Source: Macrobrachium rosenbergii (taxonomy: Eukaryota; Arthropoda; Malacostraca; Decapoda; Palaemonidae). From it: a stretch of DNA of 64,000 nt. The stretch covers positions 52,910,227-52,974,226 of the forward strand of contig NC_089781.1 of the NCBI RefSeq assembly GCF_040412425.1. Direction: 5' to 3'. The translations under genes and the position numbers were made by a program. The notes under the pieces are model-generated. The model ran no database searches. It was not told the DNA's origin and saw only the letters and a program-made list of their open reading frames with translations. Shown here piece after piece: positions 31,579-40,960 of the stretch (its first letter is position 1; every line of letters begins with the position of its first letter).

Positions 31579-32019
31579 TGCAAAGTCCAGGCTAAAATAA
31601 ACCTTCAAAAGAGGATAGTGTTTATGGGGCCATTGAGTCTCAAGTCTCCAGGCTGAAGAAACTTGTTTTTTCTTTGGTGACTTCCCGTTTTCTTCAAGCT
31701 AAATTAGTCACGCTAAAACGTGCCAGGTCAAAATTTTTGTCATTTTTACTTTATGGTATTTATACGAATGTCACAGTGTATCAATGTTTCTTTATTCACA
31801 GGCATCAAGACTGTATCTATATTGTGTCTCTGTATGTTTCAGGCCAAAAGAAACATTGAAAAGGTTCACTGTATATTATTATTTATTGTTTCGACCTCAG
31901 GTCACAGTCAATTCCATTGTCTCTCACGGCCCGGCGTTGAGTCGGCCGCAATATAAGCCGTTGGATCTGTAATAAACCAGCAGTAACCTTTACCTGCTCG
32001 TTTCTTTGACACCTTTACA
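31579..32019 (+). repeat. 5' LTR of CsRn1-like copy 3 (441 bp, patched)
   Basis: It aligns to the 3' LTR (36268-36685) over most of its length. However, 31587-31609, about 31624-31666 and 31842-31861 read as satellite words where the partner has unrelated sequence. It ends 'CACCTTTACA', followed by G and the primer site. Confidence 0.9.
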
Positions 32020-32020
32020 G

Positions 32021-32031
32021 TGGTGACCCCG
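32021..32031 (+). other. Primer-binding site (tRNA-Trp type) of CsRn1-like copy 3
   Basis: TGGTGACCCCG one base after the LTR, identical to the site in copy 2. A short A-rich insertion (about 32033-32045) then separates it from 'CGGAGCCATTAG', which in copy 2 follows directly. Confidence 0.8.
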
Positions 32032-32399
32032 GAAAAAAGTATCCCGGAGCCATTAGCTCACTCAAACGGCGACTCAGTCTTGGCTCCAGGGTTTCTCCAA
32101 AAACGCTCTTAGCGGCCTAAACACGGTGCTGTAACCAGCGTTTGAGCGTGCTGACTCGCCGGCGTATTCCATCAGCGTAAAAGCGGACCCACACGGGAAA
32201 AAAAATTACGGCGATTGATCCTACTCCAGTAATTCTAGGCTCAAAGGAGCGAGCATGGAAAATATCCCTCCTTCATGCAGTTAAACGCGGACCCCGTCTT
32301 ACTCCGGTTTACCTACCTCCCATCGCAACATACAAAAGCCCCGCAAAGTAAGGCCCTCCCGCAACTCCACACCAGCGCCCAACACACGAAAGGCGGGCA

Positions 32400-33180
32400 A
32401 CACAATTCGCGATGAAACCCTCACCCTAAAAGCCGCCGTTTAAAAGGGGCAACCCATCGAGATTGGCTGCGCGCAGGGTGGAGAGCCCTTCAAAAGAATC
32501 GCGGACCTCTTACGGACGAAATTCCAGGCCTACACAGTGCTCAACGCCCTTCCGAGGACGATAGTACAACAAATTCATCTGGGATACCCGAGTCACTCAC
32601 CCTCATACAGCATTACAAAAAGTTCCTCCTCGAAGCTTGCTCCCTGCCCATCGCCGAACGGGCCGTAGGGAGATCGACCTTAAGGAATAACCCACGCCAC
32701 GACCTTCAGAAATGAAAAGAGACGCTAGGGGCATGGTCGCAGATCTCCTGTCAACACCAGTCTCGGTGAAACCTTCAACAAGAAAGAAGGAGATTGAGCT
32801 TCATACGGGAAATTCCTCCTTCGCCAACCTCCGGAAATGCAAAAAGATCGCTTGACCCCTACACCATGCCTGTCGAGGACCTCAAAAGGCGGCAAGAACA
32901 CCTCACAGACTTAAGTCAAGGCTTCACAACGGCTAAAACCGGCCAAGCCGGTCAAAGGCTCCGAAAAGCCTGAAGATTGAGTTGTATGTAAATTCCAGCT
33001 AAAACGCCATCGCTTTAACAAACGCCCACCAACCACAGTAGACGGTGGTCCCCGGAAATTCTGTCGCTATCAAAGAAGTGGTTCGGAAAGAAAAGCCCGA
33101 AACTGCCTGCCGCCCTGCTCGTTCAACCGCTCAAAAAAAAGAAAAGTGGCGGCGCCAGCCAGCAGGACAGTTCCAGCCAT
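32400..33180 (+). pseudogene. Gag remains of CsRn1-like copy 3
   Basis: Fragments such as 'LPIAERAVGRSTL' (about 32645-32685) match the gag helix seen in copy 2 ('LPISERAARALDL'). A nucleocapsid finger 'FCRYQRSG...ARNCLPPCSF' lies at about 33060-33125. It resembles the unusual CHCC finger of the CsRn1 clade, but the expected His is disrupted at a satellite-like patch. No continuous frame exists. Confidence 0.7.
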
Positions 33181-33199
33181 GGCAAACCGAAAAACCCAG

Positions 33200-34420
33200 G
33201 GCCTCAAAAAAACATAGGTTTTGAGTCTTAAGAAAATCCGCTCTCCGCAAAAGGATGATGCTGGTCGACACAGGAGCCTTCAAGTCGGTCTTCCCAGCAT
33301 CCAGAGAGGAAAGACACCAGACCCGGCCGCCTTCCTGACGACCGCCAACGGAAAAGAATCCTCTCCTAAGGCACCAGGCTCCTGTCGATCTCCATCCTTG
33401 GCCAGAATTACTCCTGGGACTTCATCGTCGCGGGGTACGTGAAAACCCCACTCCTGGGGGCCGACTTTTCAAAAGCACTTCGCCTTGTTAGTCGACTGAG
33501 TCTTAATGCGCCAGACTCCTAAATCCCGACTCCTGCCGATCTCTCCGTTAACGGCGGGACCCAGACCCACCATCACCTCAAAAGTCGCCCCCCACCAGTA
33601 CGCACACCTTCTGTCGGAGTTCCCGAGGTGTTTAAGCCCGAAAGCCGCTAAAAAATATATTGATCCAAGCACGGCATATACCACCATATAGTGACTAAAA
33701 TGGGCCCCGACACATGCATTTAATGGCTTTCCCTCAGCGCCTGCAGGAGGCGAAAAAGCATTCGCGGAGATGGAACGGATGGGCATCTGCAGGAAAGCCT
33801 CCAGTCCATGGGCCTCCCCCTCCACATGGTGCAGAAACCGGACGGCTTGGAGACCCTGCGGCGACTACAGACGGCTCAACATTGCAACGGAGCCCGACCA
33901 CTACCCTCTGCCCAATATGCAAGACCTCACGGCCTCCTTTCACGGGGCCAAAATATTCACTAAATTGAGTTCTTAAATCTTATTTTCAGGTACCTGTTGC
34001 GCCAGAGGACATACCAAAGACAGCCATCATCACGCCCTTGGGTCCTATGTGTTCGCCTTCTCCACCTTCGGGCTAAGGAACGCCGGGCCACCTTCCAGCG
34101 GCTCATGGACAGCATCCTGGGGACCTAAAATTTATGCGTTGCTTCGACGACATTCTCATATTTTCCAGGTCTCAAAGCGAACACCAGAGGCACATCAAAG
34201 CAGTCCTCCAGCGCCTCCAAGAAAACGGCCTCGTCGTCCGTTTTGACAAGTGTACAAAAGGCGTCCAGAAAGCAGAGTTCCTGGGTCACGAGGTATCTCC
34301 GACAGGCGTCCGCCCTCTTCACATCGAAAAGTGGCAGCCTAGGCAAAATTCCCGACACCCACCTCCATCAAGGCCGTCCAGGAGTTCCTTGGGATGGTCA
34401 ACTTAAGGCGCTTCATCCCG
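33200..34420 (+). pseudogene. Protease and reverse transcriptase remains of CsRn1-like copy 3
   Basis: The protease active site 'LVDTGAFKSVFPASREE' is readable at about 33262-33312. RT blocks follow in shifting frames: 'WRPCGDYRRLNIATEPDHYP' and 'LPNMQDLTASFHGAKIFTKL' (33845-33965), 'FGLRNAG' (about 34068-34090), the catalytic 'FDDILIFS' (about 34145-34170, normally YVDD) and 'FLGHEVSPTGVRPL' (34280-34320). The sequence expected after 'FTKL' is replaced at 33961-33990 by a 'TTGAGTTCTTAAAT' satellite-like word. Dead. Confidence 0.85.
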
Positions 34421-34539
34421 GATCGCGCACACCACGGCCCCCTGACGGAAGTCCTAAGAGGTCAACCAAGTCCCTGTCTTGGGGACCCAGCCAGCAGCAG
34501 GCCTTTTCCCCGACGAAAAGCCGCTCACCAAGGCAACCG

Positions 34540-35047
34540 CCTTGGCACACCAGGATCCCAAGGCTCCAGCTGACGACGGACGCCAGTAACGTTGCCTGCG
34601 TGCTGTTCTGGAGCAAATTATCAACGGCGCCCCAGCCCATCGCCTCTCTTCAGCAAGAAGTTCAAATCCCGCAGAGTCCCGATACAGCACCTTCGAGGCA
34701 GGAACGTCCTGCAAAATGTAAAGGCTGCAGTTCGGCACTTCAAGTTCCTCCTGGAGGACGCCTTCACAATCTTCACAGACCACCAGCCACTAGTTCACGC
34801 TTTCACGAAGCAAGGGGACGAAATGGTCTTCAGGCAAAAGCGCCACCTCTCAGCCATAGCCGAATTTACCTGTTCCGTCAGGTACCTCCCGGCAAGAAAA
34901 ATCCCAGTAGCAGACGCCCTCTCCAGAGTCGAGTTGAACGCAGTGCAGCTTGGTGTAGACTACCAGGACCTTGCCAGAGAACAGGCCGCCGACCCAGAAA
35001 CCCCAGCATACCGCACCGCCATCACATCCCTCAAGTGGCGGACGTGA
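34540..35047 (+). pseudogene. RNase H of CsRn1-like copy 3
   Basis: The frame 34592-35047 reads 'AAVRHFKFLLEDAFTIFTDH', 'QPLVHAFTKQGDEMVFRQKR', 'HLSAIAEFTCSVRYLPARK' and 'VADALSRVELNAVQLGVDYQ'. It is the best-preserved part of this copy and lines up with 2130-2410 of copy 1. Confidence 0.9.
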
Positions 35048-35099
35048 CCCCGCCTTAAGGGAGGTCCCAGCCTGCTCTGTGACATCAGCACAGGCCAGC

Positions 35100-36060
35100 C
35101 CCCTCTTTGGTTCCAGCCTCACGCCGCCAGGTATTTGACATCATCCACGGCCTCTCACACCCTCCGCAGGACCACGGCCAAACTGCTTTCAAAAGTTCGT
35201 CTGGCACGGGTGCAAAGGACGCCACAGCCTGGGCAAAACAGTGCCTGCAGTGCCAGACCAGTAAAGTGGGTCGTCACACGCAGTCGGGGTAGGCGAGTTC
35301 CATTCACAACCAGGGCGCCTTCGCCACATCCACATCGACGTCGTCGGGCCCCTTCCCCATCAGGCGGATCCAGATACCTCCTCACGGTGGTAGACCGTTC
35401 AACGCGTGGCCCAGCCACGCCCATGCAAGAAGCCACCGCCAGCGCGTGCGCCGAGGCCCTGCTCTCCAGCTGGGTTACCGCAACGCCCCGACCACATCAC
35501 AACCGATAGGGGCCCCGCCTTCCTCTCCGAGCTGTGGTCTGCCCTGGCTCAACTGCTGGGAACCACGCACCACACCACCACAGCATACAACCCAGCGGCC
35601 AACGGCCTGGTCGAACGCTTTCCACAGGTCCTAAAATCATCCCTCATGGCCCGCTGCACCGCCGAGGACTGGAAACATCAGCTAAAGTGGGTCCTCCTCG
35701 GTTGAGGACTGCCCCAGAGCCGACGGCACCCCATCCGCAGCTGAACAAACCATGGGAACCCCTCGTGGTGCCGGGAGAGCTGTGATGATGATCGCCACTC
35801 CCCATCTCTGCAGAGGCTCCGCGTGTAGCAAGTTCGCCTTGCAGGCGCTCATACATAGACAGAGCAACCACCTTCAAATGCCGCCACAGCTGTCATCCGC
35901 CACCCACGTTCTTCGTCAGAGTCGACGCCGTCCGTCCACCACTAACTAAGCCCTACAGGGGACCCTTCCGCGTGCTGGAACGGAACAGCAAAATAGATCC
36001 GCTGGCACTTCCAGGCAGGGACGACTGGTTTCCATAGACCGCTAAAGCCCGCCTTCCTGT
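35100..36060 (+). pseudogene. Integrase remains of CsRn1-like copy 3
   Basis: 'DIIHGLSHP' and 'KQCLQCQTSKVGRHTQSG' (zinc-binding part, 35107-35292), 'HIDVVGP' and 'SRYLLTVVDRST' (first Asp), 'HITTDRGPAFLSELWSALAQ' (second Asp) and 'YNPAANGLVERF' (Glu) are all visible, in at least three frames. The C-terminal 'VSIDR' region near 36020-36050 is also shifted. Confidence 0.88.
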
Positions 36061-36267
36061 CGGAGAGTCCCGGCAGCATCGCAGCACCCTTCCGCCCAAA
36101 CGCACTCCAGCACGCCCTCACCACCGCAGGCGCGGCCGCCCAGGAAGGGACCGCCAAACAGCAGCCTCACAGGCAGGAGGCCCTCAGTTATCCTCAAGGA
36201 GCCAAAACCCTTCAGCGTCCCACCAGGTAAAGGGATTAATCAGACGCGTCCCTCGTCTTGGGAGATT

Positions 36268-36685
36268 TGTAAAGTCACCAATTCGGCGCCAGGATAGTGT
36301 TTCGCGGCGCCATTAATTAAGTCTCCGCTGAGCTTGTTTTCTTTGGTGACTTCCCGTTTTCTTCAAGCTAAATTAGTCACGCCTAAAACGTGCCAGGTCA
36401 CGCATTTTTGTCATTTTTACTTTATGGTATTTATACGAATGTCACACATTGTATCACATGTTTCTTTATTCACAGGCATCAAGACTGTATCTATATTGTG
36501 TCTCTGTATGTTTCAGTATTGTAATTTATACTGCTTCACTGTATATTATTATTTATTGTTTCGACCTCAGGTCACAGTCAATTCCATTGTCTCTCACGTG
36601 CGTCAGTCGGCGGCAATATAAGCCGCCTGGATCTGTAATAAACCAGCAGTAACCTTTACCTGCTCGTTTCTTTGACACCTTTACA
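36268..36685 (+). repeat. 3' LTR of CsRn1-like copy 3 (418 bp)
   Basis: It begins TGTAAAGTCACC and ends CACCTTTACA. A 'TCTTGGGAGATT' purine-rich tract precedes it. 'CAATATAAGCCG' is TATA-like and 'GTAATAAACC' holds the AATAAA. It lacks the satellite-like patches seen in the 5' LTR. Its sequence differs from the 370-bp LTR subfamily, although both begin TGTAAAGTC. Confidence 0.92.
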
Positions 36686-37084
36686 TATATATATATTATA
36701 TATATATATCTTATTCGTTTTAACGTGCTTTTTCCCATTTTCTATATGGGGTAAGCATGATCCCTTCTTTGAAGGACTTTTGATTTGGCGTTGGGGTAGG
36801 CCGAGCCTCGATCGGGTTGCCCTGCGACAGATCGCTAGACCTCCGGTAACGATGTGTACATGTATCGTTCAATCCCCAGCTCCCTTTCTCCCAAGCTGCG
36901 AGGAGAACTGGAGTGGGTAGGTCAACAGTTCGAGACGTGTGAGGTGTCTGTTATGTTTTTAGAAGATGTTGGAGTGGCTTTGTTTATGTGTATTAGTCTG
37001 TAACACCCATTTGCTTTTCAGCAAACCTATCCGTTGATTACATAATATGTAATCCCGGGTGTCTACACGGATAGCAAAGTGTCC
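36686..37084. other. Intronic spacer
   Basis: A short TA stretch, then about 300 bp with a weak tRNA-like B box ('GTTCAATCCCC' near 36866). No gene recognised. Confidence 0.45.
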
Positions 37085-37177
37085 GCCTACACTGACCAGT
37101 CGGCTGCAGTTTGAACCCGTGCCACGGACCTCTACAAAGTCCTAGGCCGCTGCTCTGCACCGACTGAGCCACTGAGG

Positions 37178-37180
<3 letters not shown>
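37085..37180 (-). repeat. tRNA-derived SINE head
   Basis: The minus strand reads 'TAGCCTCAGTGGCTCAGTCG' (A-box region) and 'GGCACGGGTTCAAACTGC' (B box) with tRNA-like spacing. It abuts a (TA)n tract, a common arrangement for a SINE tail. Confidence 0.6.

Positions 37181-37249
<69 letters not shown>
37180..37249. repeat. (TA)n microsatellite
   Basis: A pure TA tract between the SINE-like piece and the second Penelope-like element. Confidence 0.97.
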
Positions 37250-37251
<2 letters not shown>

Positions 37252-37254
37252 CTA

Positions 37255-38254
37255 AAAGGACCTCATTCAAACTGGATGGTATTTAATGGAGTTTTTATTC
37301 ATGATTCTCTTGCCGTCGTAGTCAGACTACAGCTGCACTAGGTCTAATCGTAACTCGAAACGAATACACTTCCGTCGTTGACGCGGTCAAGTTGGGGAAA
37401 TCTATGTTTATTTCTAGGTATTGCAAAATCTTATCGAAAATATAAAAGTAATATCAAAGCAAGGAAAAACTATTTTGGGAGAGGAAAGGATTGAAAAGGA
37501 ACATTTGGTAGGAAAAGAAAATAATTACAGTTCGGGACAACAACTCTTGCACCCATCAACAGGAAGCTAAATAATTTCAAATTGATAGGCAGCTACAAAA
37601 ACACCATTAGGAATAAAATAGTTAGAAACAAAAAGTCGGTAGAGGGAAAAGAGATTAGAGGGGGTTTATATGGCAGCGTGTCTAGACTGTGAAGAAGGGT
37701 ACTATGGCGAAACTGGCAAATCATGTAAAGAGCGAAGCAAACAACATCTGCAGAACATAAGGCATTATAATCAGACGTCGGCAGTTGCCAAACACTGTTG
37801 GGAAAATGATCACAGAATAGACTGGGAAAATATGAGTTTTTGTACAGGAACACCAACAAAACATCTAGACTGGTTGTAGAGAACGCCTTCATAACTTGCG
37901 CCAACAACACGATGGCAGGAACACCGGAAACGGCTTTTGAAGACAGCATATCTAGAAAAATCATATACTCCCAGTAGCAAGGAAACGAAGAAAAAACGCA
38001 AGAGAACGCACGGAAAACGGACATCTGGAACCAGGGATCAGAGAAAGACCAAGGTCAAGAGAGGGTGGAGGTCACACAGGAAGAGCTAGGCGATTATAGG
38101 ATTAAAAGTACCCAGCACACAGATATAAATACAGCCGGACTATCCGTTTGCTCATTGTACGGATATTTGATAATGTGGACTGTTTGTCCAAGAAAGCTTG
38201 TAACTTTTGAATAAAAACTCCATTAAATACCATCCAGTTTGAATGAGGTCCTTT
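37255..38254 (+). mobile_element. Penelope-like element piece between perfect 47-bp inverted repeats
   Basis: 37255-37301 and 38208-38254 are exact reverse complements (47 bp, beginning AAAGGACCTCATTC). Between them lie a non-coding segment also present at 30850, and a GIY-YIG nuclease ORF on the plus strand. The right arm contains 'GAATAAAAACTCC', a likely polyadenylation signal. Terminal inverted pieces of this sort are known for Penelope-like elements, whose insertions often carry an inverted partial copy. Confidence 0.8.
37665..37880 (+). pseudogene. GIY-YIG nuclease domain of second Penelope-like element
   Basis: The frame reads 'CLDCEEGYYGETGKSCKERS', 'KQHLQNIRHYNQTSAVAKHC' and 'WENDHRIDWENMSF'. 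It shows YYGETGKS (GIY-YIG), the conserved Arg, and the 'H.W...H.IDWEN' tail. A stop follows 'HLDWL' where the family continues with the Glu region. A basic, Lys/Arg-rich stretch follows to about 38070. No RT part is left upstream. It belongs to a different Penelope subfamily from the one at 26-27 kb. Confidence 0.82.
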
Positions 38255-39318
38255 TTGTAATTCTACTAATGCACAGAAAATTGTGTATGTGATAAATTTA
38301 ATATATATATATATATATATTATTAAATATATGCATATATAGTTTCTCAAACATGTATTTGTATAGGTTTTCTGATCAATTCTTGTGAATTATCAATCAC
38401 ATTAGAAACTGTTGCTTACAAATTTCCGCTGGATGGGGTATGTAAATATTTACAGCAGTTTATCATTTTGCTGTAAACCTGAAATGGACATAGCCTATAT
38501 ACTGTACTTCGATTGTTTTGCCTGATCTCTTGGATGTACAGTACACCTTAGCTTGTGTCGCGGATTCAACATTCTTCTTATCAAGTGGTAATATACGGGC
38601 TGCTGTAGAGCAAGAGCCCGTGCCAGCACAAAGCTGGCTAAATCTAAGCAGTAAGTGGTAATAATGATAGTAGTACTAATAATGGTAATTGTTATATACA
38701 CTACCAAGAGCACTGCCATCGTTACTAGTGAAACGTAAGCTAATATCATTAAAACTGCCATCAGTACTATTAACTACTACTGTCATCAATATCACTAACT
38801 ACCACTAGCATTACAAAACTTATACAAATGGAAAAATATATAACCCTGCTGTTATTAGCACTATAATGACTGCTAGTACCACTAACGTTACTGTCACTGT
38901 AACTGTCATTAGTATTATGATCACTACAGCTACCATCAGTATCACTTGCACCATTACTGGTACTACTATAAATACTACTGTCATTATTGTTTAAACAGTA
39001 GAGAGAGCCTGTAAATTAGAAGTGCAGCCTAAAAGCAAGTAGCCTACCTTGCCGTTACTTATTTTTTTTAAAGCTAAGAGACTTAGACGGGCAATATTAT
39101 ACCCGCATTAAGCTCAGATTTGAGAGAGCGAAGGGAGAAAAGAAGGGAAGCAAGTTCAGGAACAGTTTTTCTCGGGTGACGACTCTTCATTAACCTCTTG
39201 AAAAGCTGCAAGTTGAATGACTCAGGAAAACCTGACAGCGGCAGCGTTTCACAATTTAGATTTGAGGAGGTCGAATGAGTTATCAAATTGGTTTATCATG
39301 GAGTTCACCATCTCCTGG

Positions 39319-39319
<1 letters not shown>
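38255..39319. other. Intronic stretch with low-complexity ACT/AAT-type triplets
   Basis: 38640-39000 is an imperfect mixture of 'ACTACTA', 'CATTAGTA' and 'TCACTAA' triplets, an old degenerated trinucleotide repeat. I see no gene. Confidence 0.55.
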
Positions 39320-39853
<534 letters not shown>

Positions 39854-39912
39854 TATGTATGTATGTATTTTCATCCAATAGCTTGTAGTGGGCTTAAATT
39901 CTACATACAATT

Positions 39913-40326
39913 TAGAACAAATTTCTTAAATAAAATTTCATACCATAATGTGTTAATAAACCAGTATGAACTGTATGAAAAGTTATTTACAATATCATGC
40001 ATCCATATTTTTAAAATAGAACAATATCAGTCATGCATTAAATGACAAGCTAATTTATTCTGCTGTGAAATAATTCCCAAGAACATGCATGACGATGATG
40101 ACACTGAGGCCATAATTATACTATTACTTGTTTATTATTTCCTCTGAATATGATTCAGTTACTGAACAAAAAGAAACCAATACAGTTAAGGATTCTGATT
40201 CGCACTAAACTACCAAGATTAGTTAGTCTAAAAAAATGATTAAAAAAATACTAAAAACCTTGACTTTGTCATTGTTCCAAATATAGTACTGAGTCCTCAA
40301 TACCGGCCTTTGTTTACCTTAGAAAG
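39913..40326. other. Intronic spacer
   Basis: AT-rich, no feature recognised. Confidence 0.45.
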
Positions 40327-40960
40327 AAAATGGCGGAATTTTTTAAACGGAAAAAGAACAGCACTGGGTTGGGCACTGAAGGGATGTCAGTTTCAGGAAA
40401 CCAAGGAAACCATCAGTAAAGGAAAAAAAAAAGAGTTGGGTTATCCCGGGAAGAGACTCCAGTCTCACAGAAGCCATGAGAACCACATCTCTAAGGAACA
40501 ATTGCCATCAAGTAAACCAAGAATACCAGAGGAGGAAAAAAAACAAGTAGGGGTAGATCTGAAGAAATAGTCAGGCTCAAAGAAACCAAGAAAATCAAAT
40601 TGAAGGAATTAGAGAATGGATATTAACCCATCTAGAGGAGTTCAGTCTCTAAGAAATCACAGACAGGAAAACACGAGTGAGGCTTAAGTTTCAGGGTAAG
40701 TCCAGTCTCAAAGGAATTAACAGCATTAAATGGAAAAGAAATGGAGAGTGGGGCTCAACCTAAAAAATGCCCAAGCTCAAAGAAGAAAAAAAGGAAAGGA
40801 AAGTGGGAGTGGGGTTGAACTAAAATAAAGCCAGGTTCAAATAAACCAAGGAACCCAAAAGGGTAAGAAAATAGAGTGGAGCTGGTCCTGAAGGAAATTC
40901 GATTACTGAAGAACTAAACATTTTTAATGATGTTCTCAATGGAAAGGGAGAAAGAGGATG
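40327..40960 (+). repeat. Degenerate satellite variant in forward orientation
   Basis: Diverged units such as 'CAGGCTCAAAGAAACCAAG' and 'GTGGGGCTCAACCT' run in the orientation of the 27-29.7 kb array. They are followed directly by the opposite-orientation array at 40961. They share the 'AAAATGGCGGAATTTT' edge with the 30.0 kb boundary. Confidence 0.75.

Larger units (their letters stand above)
31579..36685 (+). mobile_element. CsRn1-like LTR element, copy 3, two LTRs, with satellite-like patches
   Basis: 5' LTR 31579-32019, primer site TGGTGACCCCG at 32021-32031, then gag, protease, RT, RNase H and integrase remains in the right order. 3' LTR 36268-36685. It sits in TA-rich DNA, so the target duplication is ambiguous. 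Every coding domain is broken by many short indels. At many places short words of the 62-bp satellite ('GAGTCTTAAG', 'CCAGGCTAAAA', 'AACCTTCAAAAG') replace element sequence, for example in the 5' but not the 3' LTR. Confidence 0.92.

Noticed and set aside
33469..33943. Minus-strand ORFs over the CsRn1-like protease/RT
   Set aside because: Antisense shadows of GC-rich coding remains on the plus strand.
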